A stretch of DNA of 64,000 nucleotides from Caldicellulosiruptor hydrothermalis 108 (lineage in GTDB: Bacteria; Bacillota; Thermoanaerobacteria; Caldicellulosiruptorales; Caldicellulosiruptoraceae), in contig NC_014652.1 in the NCBI RefSeq assembly GCF_000166355.1, positions 1,958,928-2,022,927 on the forward strand, read 5' to 3'. Positions 1 to 8,673 of the stretch are shown here, piece by piece. A program made the translations under genes and the position numbers. The notes below the pieces were generated by a model. It did not search any database and had not been told where the DNA came from. It saw nothing but the letters and a program-made list of their open reading frames with translations. The stretch's first letter is position 1, and each line of letters opens with the position of its first letter.

Positions 1-1177
1 TCACATTTTTGAGGTTTTCAAAGACTTCCTTGGGTTCTATTATTTGTCCAACTAATGCCTGATTTAAATAAAAACTCAGAAGATCCCTTGGACTGTCATA
101 TATAGCCATCAGGGCTGTTTTATAATAGTTTATTGCACTTTCATATTCGATATCATCAATCTTCCCATTTTTGATATCCTCTATCTGCTGCAAAATCAGA
201 TTTAAAGCCTTTTCATAGTTTTCAATCTCAATTCCAGAGCTAATAATCATTACAGATTTGAACCTGTCAATCCTTGAAAATACGTAGTAGCACAAAGAAG
301 CTTTTTCGCGAACATTTTCAAAAAGTTTTGATTTTGGAGATGCTCCTAAAATTCCGTTGAGCATCAAAAGTTTGTAATAATCCTCAGATGTCACATCCAC
401 ATTTGTTCTTATCCCAAGGGCAATTTTGCCTTGATTTACTTCCATTTCTTCTGTTACATATCTTGTGTTTTCAAATGGAATGTTTACAAAAAAATCATTG
501 TGTATACTCTCTCTTTTTTCCTCTCCAAAAATCTCTAATGCTTTTGAAGTTGCCCATTCTTCATCATAGTCACCATAGACAAACACGTACATAGGCTTTT
601 TGGTAATAACCTCTTGGTATTGTGAAAAGAGCTTTTCTTTTGTGATGGTTTGCAAGTCATCAACATTTCCTTTTTCATAAAGAGCATAATTTTGCCCCTC
701 AAACATAATCTCTATACATCTGTCAATTGCATATTGAACCTTGTCGTTTATCCTGCTTTCAATCTCCTGTTTTAGATTGTTCTTCTCTTGCAAGATAGCA
801 TCTTCTTCAAAGCCACCACCATACTTTATCGGACCATATATGATGTCATGCAAAAACTGTAGCGCTTTTGTGTAAAGGTTTTCCCCTGCAAATCTATCGT
901 TTAAAAAGCTTATTGCAAATGAAATTGCCTGCAGGTCACCCTTTTTATCCACATCAATACTCAGCGTCGCACCATACATATTGTCCAAAAATCTATTTAT
1001 TTCTTTCATATCCTTGTACTTATTGTTCCCTCTTATTAAGACCATTGGAAATAGAGCATTTAAAGTATTTTTTTCTTTTTCAAGCCTGTCTATAAAGGTA
1101 ACTGAAATCCTGTTTATCTTGAACCTGTCATCACAAAACGCCATATAAAAATTGTTGTTTTTCTCCTTCCTTTGCAT
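1..1177 (-). CDS. M16-like peptidase homologue, YfmF type (partial, 3' end outside window)
   Basis: The first 392 codons are visible; the gene runs off the left edge. The start is the ATG at 1177, preceded by GAGGAG seven bases upstream. The N-terminal domain has the pitrilysin-like fold pattern NALFPMVLIRG followed by NRFLDNMYGATLSIDV, but no HxxEH zinc motif is visible, so this copy is probably not a peptidase. This matches the non-catalytic YfmF-type partner of M16 pairs that Firmicutes often encode next to a YfmH-type catalytic subunit, which would lie to the left. The family assignment is by sequence memory and moderately sure; the exact role is not shown here. Confidence 0.7.
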   Translation of the reverse strand, partial: MQRKEKNNNFYMAFCDDRFKINRISVTFIDRLEKEKNTLNALFPMVLIRGNNKYKDMKEINRFLDNMYGATLSIDVDKKGDLQAISFAISFLNDRFAGENLYTKALQFLHDIIYGPIKYGGGFEEDAILQEKNNLKQEIESRINDKVQYAIDRCIEIMFEGQNYALYEKGNVDDLQTITKEKLFSQYQEVITKKPMYVFVYGDYDEEWATSKALEIFGEEKRESIHNDFFVNIPFENTRYVTEEMEVNQGKIALGIRTNVDVTSEDYYKLLMLNGILGASPKSKLFENVREKASLCYYVFSRIDRFKSVMIISSGIEIENYEKALNLILQQIEDIKNGKIDDIEYESAINYYKTALMAIYDSPRDLLSFYLNQALVGQIIEPKEVFENLKNV

Positions 1178-1270
1178 CTTACCATCTCCTCAAAAGACAA
1201 CTTGCTAAAAACTTATTTTCTCAATTTTATTTTACCCTTTTTTACAAATCTATCAACAAGTTTGCCATCT

Positions 1271-1672
1271 TCATAGCTCAGAAATTATTATCTCTTCAAA
1301 CTTTAAAAGCAACTTCCTAAATAGCTCTACATACTCAAGTTTAATGTTTTGGTAAATCTCATAAGCCATTTTTTGGTTATATAAGTGAGAAGTCATATTT
1401 CTATCTGAAAGCATTTTAAGCCACTTGTCACCGTCTTCTATAATGCCATTTTGATATGCATACTTTATAACGGTCCGAGGATTGTTAATCTCCAAACCAG
1501 TATACTTCAAATATTCCCTCATGAGCTTCCATGAAAGTTCAAAGACAAATTCAAATCTCTGGATTGCCCCGTCCATAATAATATCCTTGTCCGGCTGTAT
1601 ACTTATACCTTCTTCTAATCTTTTTAAAGCAGTCTTAAAATCTTCATACTTCTCTACTATTCTCTCTTTCAT
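1271..1672 (-). CDS. HEPN-domain protein, HI0074 family (type VII toxin-like)
   Basis: A 133-residue helical protein of the nucleotidyltransferase-substrate-binding (HI0074) family. It carries an RX4HXY motif: R91, H96 and Y98 in RNMTSHLY. This is the HEPN RNase signature of type VII toxin-antitoxin toxins, whose tyrosine is AMPylated by the MNT partner. The start overlaps the end of the upstream MNT gene by 29 bp in another frame, indicating translational coupling. The toxin function is inferred from the motif and pairing; some HI0073/HI0074 pairs have no shown toxicity. Confidence 0.82.
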   Translation of the reverse strand: MKERIVEKYEDFKTALKRLEEGISIQPDKDIIMDGAIQRFEFVFELSWKLMREYLKYTGLEINNPRTVIKYAYQNGIIEDGDKWLKMLSDRNMTSHLYNQKMAYEIYQNIKLEYVELFRKLLLKFEEIIISEL

Positions 1673-1979
1673 ATATAATTACTCCTTCTTTTATGATACT
1701 TTCTTTGAGACTTTCTTTTGTAATGCTATTGAACGCAACAACATCAAACAGCAATATTGTATTAACTTCTTCTAATTCATCCTGGATTTTATAAATTGGA
1801 TTTTCACTCTCCTCTTCAAGCCAAATACATATATCTACATCAGAACCTCTTCTATAGTCTCCTCTTGCCCTCGAACCAAAGATACAAGCTTTTCTCACTT
1901 GCTTGTATTTCTTAAAAATTTCGATAATCTTATTTAAGATTTCTTCCTCTATTCCAAACCTTTTGGTTTCCACCTTCAT
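1644..1979 (-). CDS. MNT-type minimal nucleotidyltransferase (type VII antitoxin-like)
   Basis: A small polymerase-beta-like nucleotidyltransferase, 111 residues from the ATG at 1979; a GTG at 1985 is a possible earlier start. The ATG has AAGGTGA just upstream and is preferred. The active-site signature GSX10DXD is intact: G35-S36, then D47 and D49, with a third acidic residue, D79, in LLFDVVAF. In type VII systems this enzyme AMPylates and silences the HEPN partner, here the next gene downstream. The gene begins about 35 bp after gatB, right behind a terminator-like hairpin, so its expression may depend on readthrough. Confidence 0.82.
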   Translation of the reverse strand: MKVETKRFGIEEEILNKIIEIFKKYKQVRKACIFGSRARGDYRRGSDVDICIWLEEESENPIYKIQDELEEVNTILLFDVVAFNSITKESLKESIIKEGVIIYERENSREV

Positions 1980-1990
1980 TCTCACCTTTT

Positions 1991-2039
1991 CAAAAAATTT
2001 AAAAAAGAGGGAGCTTAAATTTTCTCAAGCTCCTCTCTT
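1991..2039 (-). terminator. Rho-independent terminator overlapping the gatB stop
   Basis: On the minus strand an imperfect stem (arms 2027-2039 and 2005-2016, one bulge) is followed by a T-rich run through 1991. The stem includes the last codons and stop of gatB. The MNT gene starts only about 12 bp beyond the T-run. Confidence 0.7.
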
Positions 2040-3457
2040 AAGATTTCATTCACAAGCTGTGGATTGGCCTTGCCTTTTGTTATCTTCATAACCTGCCCCA
2101 CCAAAAATCCAAACGCCTTGTCTTTGCCATTCTTGTAATCTTCTACTGATTTTGGATTGTTTGCTATTGCCTGTTTCACAGCTTCTAAAATTACGTTCCT
2201 GTCTGTTATCTGAACAAGCCCTTTTTCTTTTACAATAACTTCAGGATCTTTGCCCGTTTCGAACATCTCTTCAAAGACTTGTTTTGCAATAGTGTTGGAA
2301 ATTGTCTTGTTATCAACAAGGTTAATAAGGCTTGCAAGCTGATTTGGCTTAATTTTTATATTGTCAATTTCCTCAGGTTCTAATCCTTTGTCATTTAATA
2401 TCCTCATAATCTCTCCCATCATCCAGTTGCTTGCAGCCTTTATATTTTGGGTGTATTTTATGCACTCTTCAAAATAGTTTGCTATTGCTTTTGATGATGT
2501 AAGAACTCCAGCATCATACTCTGGAAGACCATATTCTTTTATATACCTTTCCTTTTTCTGGTCAGGAAGTTCAGGGATTCTCTTTCTAATCTCCTCAATC
2601 CAGTTGTCGTCTACAATTATAGGTGGAAGGTCAGGCTCTGGGAAATATCTATAGTCATGCGCTTCTTCTTTTGTCCTCATAGATAAACTTATACCTTTTG
2701 CATCATCCCAGCGCCTTGTCTCCTGAACAACAACTCCACCGCTTTCTAAAACCTCTATTTGCCTTCTTGCCTCATATTCTATTGCCCTCACAACAGACCT
2801 GAAAGAGTTTAAGTTTTTCATTTCTGTCCTTGTTCCAAATTCTTTTGAACCTTTTGGTCGCACAGACAGGTTCACATCTACTCTGAGCGAACCTTCCTGC
2901 ATCTTGCAGTCAGAAATCTCTGTGTATTGCAAAATTGCTTTTAGCTTTTCAAGGAAAATTCGTGTCTCCTCACTTGAACGTAAATCCGGCTCTGTAACAA
3001 TCTCAATCAAAGGAACGCCACATCTGTTAAAATCAACAAGACTTCCTTCTTCCCACTGGTCATGAAGAAGCTTTCCGGCATCCTCTTCTATGTGAATCCT
3101 CTTTATTCCTATTCTCTTCTTCTGCCCATTTACCTCAATGTCTATATAACCATTGTAACAGAGTGGCAAGTCATACTGTGAAATCTGGTAAGCCTTTGGA
3201 AGGTCCGGATAAAAATAATTTTTTCTGTCTTGCTTACTATATCTTGCTATCTGGCAGTTTGTCGCAAGCCCTGCCATTATTGCATATTCAACTGCTTTCT
3301 TATTCAAAACAGGTAAAACTCCCGGCATACCAGTACAAATAGGGCAGCAGTGGGTATTTGGCTCACCGCCAAACTCTGTTGTGCAGCTGCAAAATATTTT
3401 GGACTTTGTCGCAAGCTCAGCATGAACCTCTAAACCTATTACAACTTCATATTCCAT
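2015..3457 (-). CDS. gatB: Aspartyl/glutamyl-tRNA amidotransferase subunit B
   Basis: GatB, the kinase/tRNA-binding subunit of the GatCAB amidotransferase that converts misacylated Glu-tRNA(Gln) or Asp-tRNA(Asn) to Gln- or Asn-tRNA in the cytoplasm. At 480 residues it has the family's usual length. It opens with the GLEVHAEL signature, has a cysteine cluster (C-S-C, then C-C-P-I-C) in the first 45 residues consistent with the zinc site, and ends in the helical and YqeY-like tail. It follows gatA by 58 bp with its own GAGGTG ribosome site. A terminator overlaps its stop codon. Confidence 0.97.
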   Translation of the reverse strand: MEYEVVIGLEVHAELATKSKIFCSCTTEFGGEPNTHCCPICTGMPGVLPVLNKKAVEYAIMAGLATNCQIARYSKQDRKNYFYPDLPKAYQISQYDLPLCYNGYIDIEVNGQKKRIGIKRIHIEEDAGKLLHDQWEEGSLVDFNRCGVPLIEIVTEPDLRSSEETRIFLEKLKAILQYTEISDCKMQEGSLRVDVNLSVRPKGSKEFGTRTEMKNLNSFRSVVRAIEYEARRQIEVLESGGVVVQETRRWDDAKGISLSMRTKEEAHDYRYFPEPDLPPIIVDDNWIEEIRKRIPELPDQKKERYIKEYGLPEYDAGVLTSSKAIANYFEECIKYTQNIKAASNWMMGEIMRILNDKGLEPEEIDNIKIKPNQLASLINLVDNKTISNTIAKQVFEEMFETGKDPEVIVKEKGLVQITDRNVILEAVKQAIANNPKSVEDYKNGKDKAFGFLVGQVMKITKGKANPQLVNEILREELEKI

Positions 3458-3515
3458 CTTCTTTTTTCACCTCTTGTTTAAAATAATGCTTTTGTTCAAT
3501 CTATAGGGTCCTGTA

Positions 3516-4976
3516 TTATAAATTCTGAGGTTTTAAGTTTCTATATCCGCTGTTTTGTTCATAGGTATATGCAACTCTTAATATCGTCTGTTCATCAAAT
3601 GCCTTACCTATAATCTGAAGACCTATCGGAAGTCCGTTGCTGTCAAAACCGCACGGAATTGATATTGCAGGAAGCCCTGCAATGTTAACTGGCACTGTGC
3701 ATATATCCGACATATACATCTCAAGCGGGTTTGAAACTCTTTCACCTATTTTAAAAGCTGTTGTTGGGCTTGTAGGAGTAATTATTACGTCATATTTCTG
3801 GAAAGCTTCATCAAATGCTCGCTTAATCAATGTCCTCACCTGAAGTCCTTTTTTGTAGTATGCATCATAATACCCCGCAGAAAGTGCATATGTGCCAAGC
3901 ATAATTCTTCTTTTTACCTCAGGTCCAAAACCTTCAGACCTTGTCTTTTTGTATAAATCAATTAGGTCGTCATAGTTTTGCGTTCTATATCCATATTTTA
4001 TTCCATCATACCTTGCCAAGTTTGAGCTTGCCTCAGACGAAGCAATAATGTAGTAAGTTGGAAGAGCATACTCAACAATTGGTATTGAAAACTCTTCATA
4101 ATCTGCACCCAAAGATTTTAAAAGCTCAAGAGCTTTTTCAACAGCTTTTTTTACTTCATCGTTAATTCCTTTTTCCATATATTCTCTTGGAACTCCAATC
4201 TTAAGACCTTTGACATCATTTACAAGAGCCTTCGTAAAGTCAGGAACATCAACTGGTGCTGATGTTGCATCATATGGGTCATGTCCGCAGATGATATTCA
4301 TAGCTAAAGCACAGTCTTCAACATCTTTTGTCAAAGGTCCTATCTGGTCAAGAGAGGATGCAAATGCAACAAGTCCAAATCGCGAAACTCTTCCATATGT
4401 TGGCTTCATGCCAACAACTCCACAAAGTGAAGCTGGCTGCCTGATAGACCCACCTGTGTCAGAACCAAGTGTGAAAAATGCTTCATCTGCTGCAACAGCT
4501 GCAGCAGAACCGCCGCTTGAGCCACCTGGTACCCTTTCTAAGTCCCAAGGATTTTTAGTTGTGTGGAAAGCAGAGTTTTCTGTTGATGAGCCCATTGCAA
4601 ACTCGTCCATATTGAGCTTTCCTAAAAGTGTCATGTCATTTTCTTTTAACTTTTTTACAACAGTTGCATCGTAAGGTGGAACAAAGTTGTAAAGGATTTT
4701 AGATGCACAGGTTGTTTTTATTCCATTTGTGCAAAGATTATCTTTCAAGGCAATTGGAAGACCGTAAAGCACGCCTACATCTTCGCCTTTTGCTATCTTT
4801 TCATCTATTTTCTTAGCATCTTCTAATGCCTCTTCTTTTGTAATTGTAATATATGCTTTCACTTTATCTTCTACCTGTTCAATTCTATCGAGTACACTTT
4901 GGACAACCTCTTGACATTTTACCTCTTTTTTCTTGATAAGATCAATTGCCTCGTGAGCAGTCAGTTTGTAGAGCAT
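3516..4976 (-). CDS. gatA: Aspartyl/glutamyl-tRNA amidotransferase subunit A
   Basis: GatA, the amidase subunit that releases ammonia from glutamine and channels it to GatB. The amidase-signature Ser-cisSer-Lys triad is intact: K78 in LPIALKDN, S153 in PGGSSGGS, and S177 in [10 protein letters not shown]. Length 486 matches the family. The start ATG has AGGAGG 11 bases upstream. It sits between gatC (30 bp upstream) and gatB in the standard C-A-B order. Confidence 0.98.
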   Translation of the reverse strand: MLYKLTAHEAIDLIKKKEVKCQEVVQSVLDRIEQVEDKVKAYITITKEEALEDAKKIDEKIAKGEDVGVLYGLPIALKDNLCTNGIKTTCASKILYNFVPPYDATVVKKLKENDMTLLGKLNMDEFAMGSSTENSAFHTTKNPWDLERVPGGSSGGSAAAVAADEAFFTLGSDTGGSIRQPASLCGVVGMKPTYGRVSRFGLVAFASSLDQIGPLTKDVEDCALAMNIICGHDPYDATSAPVDVPDFTKALVNDVKGLKIGVPREYMEKGINDEVKKAVEKALELLKSLGADYEEFSIPIVEYALPTYYIIASSEASSNLARYDGIKYGYRTQNYDDLIDLYKKTRSEGFGPEVKRRIMLGTYALSAGYYDAYYKKGLQVRTLIKRAFDEAFQKYDVIITPTSPTTAFKIGERVSNPLEMYMSDICTVPVNIAGLPAISIPCGFDSNGLPIGLQIIGKAFDEQTILRVAYTYEQNSGYRNLKPQNL

Positions 4977-5006
4977 CTTTTGTTTTGCCTCCTTACATAT
5001 AAAGAT

Positions 5007-5291
5007 TTATTCTACTATTTTTGGGACTTTTATGCAAACATCGTCATGAGATGGGGCATTTTTCAAAATCTCTTCACGTGGATATGAAGGTTTTACCTCA
5101 TCGCTTCTAAAAACATTGTAAAGGTTAAAAACGTGCGCAGTTGGTTCAATCCCTTCAGTATTTAGCTCAGAAAGCTTATTTGCAAATTCAATTATAGCAC
5201 CAAGCTCTTTTGTCATCTTCTCTATCTCTTCTTCTGTCAAAGTTAGTCTTGCAAGGTTTGCAACATATTCAACATCGTTTCTTGTAATCAT
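5007..5291 (-). CDS. gatC: Aspartyl/glutamyl-tRNA amidotransferase subunit C
   Basis: GatC, the 94-residue belt subunit that wraps the GatA-GatB interface. Typical features are the N-terminal VEYVANLARLTLTEEE helix and a C-terminal FRSDEVKPSYPREEIL segment. It is the first gene of the gatCAB operon; the start has AAAGGAGATGA upstream and a good promoter 50 bp away. Confidence 0.96.
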   Translation of the reverse strand: MITRNDVEYVANLARLTLTEEEIEKMTKELGAIIEFANKLSELNTEGIEPTAHVFNLYNVFRSDEVKPSYPREEILKNAPSHDDVCIKVPKIVE

Positions 5292-5341
5292 GCTTTATCT
5301 CATCTCCTTTTGTTTTTAAAGCTTTTTTGCTACTCTTCTTT

Positions 5342-5370
5342 ATTTTATAGTAAAAAAATCTCATTATCAA
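5342..5370 (-). promoter_or_regulatory. Sigma-A promoter of gatCAB
   Basis: Minus strand: -35 TTGATA (5365-5370), 17-nt spacer, -10 TAAAAT (5342-5347). It ends about 50 bp before the gatC start, with no other gene between. Confidence 0.7.
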
Positions 5371-5394
5371 GAAAAATAAGAAGGTTACTTATCT

Positions 5395-5454
5395 ACAAAA
5401 ATAAAGCCTCCTGCTAAGGTTCTTATTCCCTTTCATAGCAATTAAGGAGGCTTT
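5395..5454 (-). terminator. Terminator of the interrupted ABC-transporter operon
   Basis: Arms AAAGCCTCC (5403-5411) and GGAGGCTTT (5446-5454), with an inner stem TGCTA/TAGCA, then TTTATTTTTG on the minus strand. It lies 56 bp after the stop of the permease remnant and just before the gatC promoter. Confidence 0.6.
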
Positions 5455-5509
5455 TGAAATTGGTAAGTTAACAAAGTGTTACAGCAAAGATTTTATTTCC
5501 TAAAGAAAA

Positions 5510-5695
5510 TTAAAATTTAAGTAACAAACCTTGTAGATTTATTACGCCGCACAACATTAAGAACTTAACTTTTTCATTTTGCCAAAAAATTTTCAACACA
5601 AAAAATAAGAGTGAATCTAATACTAAATACCAAATCACTTTGTAATACCAAATCGGTTGTAAAAAGGCAAGTAGTAAGAAATTTAAAAATATATT
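5510..5695 (-). pseudogene. C-terminal remnant of an ABC permease cut by an IS
   Basis: Reading the minus strand from the IS edge at 5695 gives 61 open codons to a TAA at 5510-5512. The product is strongly hydrophobic, with segments such as NFLLLAFLQPIW and VIWYLVLDSLLFFVLKIFW, as expected of the end of a membrane permease. It is in frame with the N-terminal part at 6811-7167 if the element 5696-6810 is removed exactly. It has no start of its own, so it is presumably dead. Confidence 0.65.
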
Positions 5696-5754
5696 GAGGT
5701 TGTTGAATAAAAGATATAACCATATAGAGTAAACATAGTAACAAAAGAAAAAAG

Positions 5755-5809
5755 CCCCCTTGTGTTATAATTTTAATTTAAGAGAAAACCACAACAAAAC
5801 ACAAGGGGG
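5755..5809 (+). promoter_or_regulatory. Hairpin sequestering the transposase ribosome site, with -10 at its left arm
   Basis: A perfect 12-bp inverted repeat: CCCCCTTGTGTT (5755-5766) and AACACAAGGGGG (5798-5809). The right arm contains the AAGGGGG Shine-Dalgarno, six bases before the ATG at 5816. A TATAAT (5766-5771) starts at the end of the left arm, so transcripts begun there would lack that arm, while readthrough transcripts from outside would fold and hide the site. Confidence 0.65.
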
Positions 5810-5815
5810 AAAAAG

Positions 5816-6760
5816 ATGACTAAGAATATTAAAGCACAAAATAAGAAATTTTTAAAGCTGCTTTTTGTAATAAAAAAGGTTACTGAAGTTTTATCGAGGA
5901 AGATAAAGCAAAATAGAAGGGGACGACCGAGGAAATTTAATCTGTTTCAGATAATAGCTTGTTTGGTTTATAAAGTTAAAAAGGGGATAAAGAGTTTCAG
6001 AGAATTAGAATATCGAATAAATCAAGACACAGAGTTTAAGCAAGTAGTAGGTATAGAAGAAAGTCCGGACTATTCATATTTTGCAAAGTTGTCAAGAAAA
6101 ATAGAAAAAGAATACATGCAAGATATAAAAGACATATTAATAGCTAAGATAGAACCTGATATGAGTATAGCGATAGTAGACTCTACGCCGCTGAGAAGTG
6201 CCAAAAATGATTCAGAAGCAAAAATAGGTATACATATTACAATAGGATTTTTCAGGGGATACAAATTACATCTTTTGTGTACAGGTAAAGAAGAAGTAAT
6301 ACCACTTTTCTGGATTTTAACAGGGGCAAATGAACATGACTCAAGACAAGAAGAGCTTTTGTATAGGGCATGGGGTTATAACTGTGAGATTGTATTAGCA
6401 GATGCGGGATACGATTGTAGCAGATGGTTTAATATAGCAAATGAGCTTAAAGTTAAATTTGTTGCTGGGATAAACAAAAGAAACATGAAAGATAAAAACA
6501 ATGTTAAGAATGTTTTTAGAAGCAAGAACATAAGATTTTTAGAAACTGAAGAGGGTAAAAAGCTATACAAACAGAGAACAAAGATTGAAAGACTATTTAG
6601 CAAATTAAAAGGTGAATATAATCTTGAGAATGTGAGGCTCAAGGGATTTAGAAATTATAAAAGGTATATTGATTGGATACTAATTACTTTTCTATTTGAG
6701 CAACTTCTTAGAAAGTTAGAAGGTAAGAAGTTTTCTTTCGCTTATGAATGGAATCAATAA
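5816..6760 (+). CDS. IS4-like DDE transposase, copy 1
   Basis: A 314-residue DDE transposase. Catalytic residues are recognisable: the first Asp in VDSTPLRSAK, the second in LADAGYDCS, and Glu in the YKQRTKIERLFSKLK block, which fits the IS4 Y-(2)-R-(3)-E-(6)-K pattern. An RGRPRKF basic patch near residues 36-42 and a helical N-terminus precede the catalytic core. The other copy at 31310-32254 differs by one residue (Ile/Val in KKGIKSFREL), so both copies are recent and probably functional. Confidence 0.92.
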   Translation: MTKNIKAQNKKFLKLLFVIKKVTEVLSRKIKQNRRGRPRKFNLFQIIACLVYKVKKGIKSFRELEYRINQDTEFKQVVGIEESPDYSYFAKLSRKIEKEYMQDIKDILIAKIEPDMSIAIVDSTPLRSAKNDSEAKIGIHITIGFFRGYKLHLLCTGKEEVIPLFWILTGANEHDSRQEELLYRAWGYNCEIVLADAGYDCSRWFNIANELKVKFVAGINKRNMKDKNNVKNVFRSKNIRFLETEEGKKLYKQRTKIERLFSKLKGEYNLENVRLKGFRNYKRYIDWILITFLFEQLLRKLEGKKFSFAYEWNQ

Positions 6761-6810
6761 CTTTTGTTTATTTTATGTATTGTTGGTAATATTTTTTATT
6801 CAACAACCTA

Positions 6811-7167
6811 TAAAAAGTAAAATAAAAAACTTCTTGAAATTAAGTAGTTGATAAGTCTCATTATTATTACAAGTCCAAGTCTATAAAAATTTTGCGTATA
6901 AAAATGAACGAATGTAGGAAAATAAATATAGATGTTAGTATTTTTAGATATATATATCTTCAAAGTAAAGAATAATGTAATAGCTGAAAAGATCATCCAT
7001 CTATTTGCTAAATAATTTAATTTATTTAAATAATGGGTATCAATCAAATTTGGCATTATCCAAAATAATAATATCAATCCAAATACAATTATTACTCCAG
7101 AACGTTTAAATATCAACATTTGCATTCGTAGTTTATCTTTATATTCAACTAAAAGCAACTTTAACAC
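6811..7167 (-). pseudogene. N-terminal part of an ABC-2-type permease, truncated by an IS
   Basis: 119 codons from the ATG at 7167, encoding about three hydrophobic segments (VIIVFGLILLFWIMP, MIFSAITLFFTLKIYI, LGLVIIMRLINYLI). The reading frame enters the IS at 6810, where the first IS bases create a TAG stop. It starts one base after the stop of the ABC ATPase gene, so the two form an exporter pair. With the downstream remnant (5510-5695) the intact protein would have been about 180 residues. Function of the transporter is unknown. Confidence 0.75.
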
Positions 7168-7168
7168 T

Positions 7169-7810
7169 TTACTCTACACTCCTCTTAAGTTCAATCTCTC
7201 TGTCTATCAAACTTTTTATATACTCAACTTCATGCGATGTTAATATTATAGTCTTTCCACTACTTTTTATTATAGATAATATTTCAAATAAAGCCTTAAT
7301 AGAATCAGAATCCAAAAAATTAAATGGCTCGTCAGCTATTAACACCTCAAAATCCTTTAGCAAACCACAACACAGCATTACTTTTTGCTTATTACCACGC
7401 GAAAGTTGAGAAGGCAAATAATTCAAATATTCCTTTAAATTAAATACACTAACATATATATCTACGATTTCTCTTGCTTCTTCGTCTTTTAAACCATACA
7501 TTGAGGATATAAAATTCAAATGCTCTTTTACTGTTAAACCTTCATAAAAAATAGGTGTATCTGGTATATAACTGATTGGATAATTATGTAATTTTATCTT
7601 TTTTAAGCTTACGCCTTTAAATTTTAATTCACCACTCCATAAATTATCTAACTTTGCAATAATATTGAGTAGCGTAGTCTTTCCTGCTCCATTTGCTCCT
7701 TTTAAATAAACGAATTCATTTTCATATATTTCAAAACTCAGTTTATCTATAACCATTTTATTCCCAAATTTTTTTGTTAATTCAGCGGCAATATAAATTG
7801 GAAAAGACAT
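7169..7810 (-). CDS. ABC transporter ATP-binding protein
   Basis: A 213-residue ABC ATPase. Walker A is GANGAGKTT, the signature motif is LSRGNKQKV, and Walker B is FEVLIADEPFNFLD, followed by the H-loop in ILTSHEVEYI. The size and domain layout fit the short ATPases of ABC-2 exporters (antibiotic or peptide efflux type). It is translationally coupled to the permease fragment at 6811-7167, which is broken by an IS, so the exporter is probably inactive unless another permease is used. GGAGGG precedes the ATG. Confidence 0.9.
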   Translation of the reverse strand: MSFPIYIAAELTKKFGNKMVIDKLSFEIYENEFVYLKGANGAGKTTLLNIIAKLDNLWSGELKFKGVSLKKIKLHNYPISYIPDTPIFYEGLTVKEHLNFISSMYGLKDEEAREIVDIYVSVFNLKEYLNYLPSQLSRGNKQKVMLCCGLLKDFEVLIADEPFNFLDSDSIKALFEILSIIKSSGKTIILTSHEVEYIKSLIDREIELKRSVE

Positions 7811-8060
7811 TACAGTTACCCTCCAAAAAAGTTACTAAGTCTCTTCTCAGTTGTTCTTTCCATTTACATTTGTGAAAATCAAGAGAATATGCAACACCAG
7901 AGCAGCTATGACAATATACTGAGAAGTATGTTTTTGGATTTAATTATTGTATTTTACGGACAAAATTTTTGTACCAGGATCAAACTAATAAACAAAATAA
8001 ACAGGGGTAGGCAATTATTTACTTTTTGCCCACCCTAACTATTGTCATTGAATCATATTT
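7811..8060. other. Non-coding gap between ABC ATPase and small membrane gene
   Basis: About 250 bp. It contains one terminator (7990-8035). A short cysteine-containing open frame without a start codon overlaps the ATPase start and is not called a gene. Confidence 0.4.
7990..8035 (-). terminator. Terminator after the small membrane gene
   Basis: Minus-strand stem GGGTGGGCAA (8026-8035) with TTGCCTACCC (8005-8014), one G-U pair, followed by a T-rich stretch. It separates the peptide/small membrane unit from the ABC ATPase gene. Confidence 0.65.
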
Positions 8061-8231
8061 TTATTTCTGACTAAAAATAGTTTGATATATATAGGTAGCA
8101 GTTAAAACTGAAAGAATAAACAAAAGACTTACGTTTGTATCTTGGAATATAAAGAAAGCTGTAAACATAAAAACAAAGGTTATTGTTCCTATAATGGTTA
8201 AAGCGCCTTTCCAATCATTTTTTTGTTCAAT
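8061..8231 (-). CDS. Small two-helix membrane protein (ATT start?)
   Basis: An open frame of 56 residues not opened by a standard start. AGGAG (8241-8245) lies nine bases before an in-frame ATT at 8231, which could act as a rare start. The protein has a polar N-terminus (EQKNDWKGA) and two hydrophobic stretches, IIGTITFVFMFTAFFIF and LLFILSVLTATYIY, ending in a charged tail. It follows a frameshifted peptide-like gene and precedes an ABC ATPase gene, a position where immunity proteins are found; that role is inference. It could also be a decayed gene. Confidence 0.4.
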   Translation of the reverse strand: MEQKNDWKGALTIIGTITFVFMFTAFFIFQDTNVSLLFILSVLTATYIYQTIFSQK

Positions 8232-8257
8232 ATTGAATCACTCCTAAAATTTGAATT

Positions 8258-8627
8258 TTAATTAATTGTTTGGCCACCGCTGCATCTTTGCCAACATTTA
8301 TTGACATGGGAGTAAGATACATTAAGTGAATAGCCAGCGCCATTGAGTCCCACATTAGAAATCGAAGCAGAAGGTGCCAAAGATATCGTTCTCCAATTAT
8401 GATGAAAGTCCAAAAATATTTTGTTATAACCGTTTTACTATAAACAGAACTCACCGGTTCAAATTCATATTTTAATAGAACTTTTTTAGTCTTCTCTCTA
8501 AAATTCATCTTGCCTTCGTTTATTATTTTTTCTTTTTCAGATCGAGTAAGATTATTATCAGTTGTTACCTTTGTGGAAATTCTTTTTTTAAACCCAATAA
8601 TCTCAAAACTTCTTTCTTTAATTTCAT
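8258..8627 (-). pseudogene. Peptide-like gene with two apparent frameshifts
   Basis: A strong AGGAGG precedes the ATG at 8627 (MKLKKEVLRLLGLKK). That frame stops after 20 codons unless reading shifts by -1 at a run of seven A (TTTAAAAAAAGA near 8590). The next frame is open for more than 50 codons, rich in Lys/Glu. Near 8405, at ACTTTCATC, reading would have to shift again to give an AT-rich-coded tail (NVGLNGAGYSLNVSYSHV, then a C-x3-C pair) that ends at a TAA at 8258, just before the ribosome site of the next gene. An alternative single frame from a GTG at 8673 to 8227 gives 148 residues but overlaps that ribosome site. No family recognised. Confidence 0.35.
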
Positions 8628-8673
8628 TCAATAACCTCCTCGTTAATTTTTTTATCACACCTCCTATGCGCAC

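Larger units (their letters stand above)
5696..6810 (+). mobile_element. IS4-like insertion sequence, copy 1 (1115 bp)
   Basis: Bounded by imperfect terminal inverted repeats. The left end starts GAGGTTGTTGAATAAAAG; the right end, read inwards, starts TAGGTTGTTGAATAAAAA. A near-identical copy in the opposite orientation lies at 31260-32374, and comparing the two fixes the ends. No target-site duplication is visible at this copy. It sits inside an ABC permease gene. The transposase has the Y-(2)-R-(3)-E-(6)-K signature of the IS4 family. Confidence 0.9.

Noticed and set aside
5395-5454. T-box or riboswitch leader for gatCAB
   Set aside because: The hairpin lies upstream of the gatC promoter, no T-box sequence is present, and it works better as a terminator of the preceding minus-strand operon.
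7795-7950. Cysteine-containing open frame overlapping the ABC ATPase start
   Set aside because: No start codon and overlap with a solid gene. A weak likeness to the tail of the peptide-like gene is not enough.
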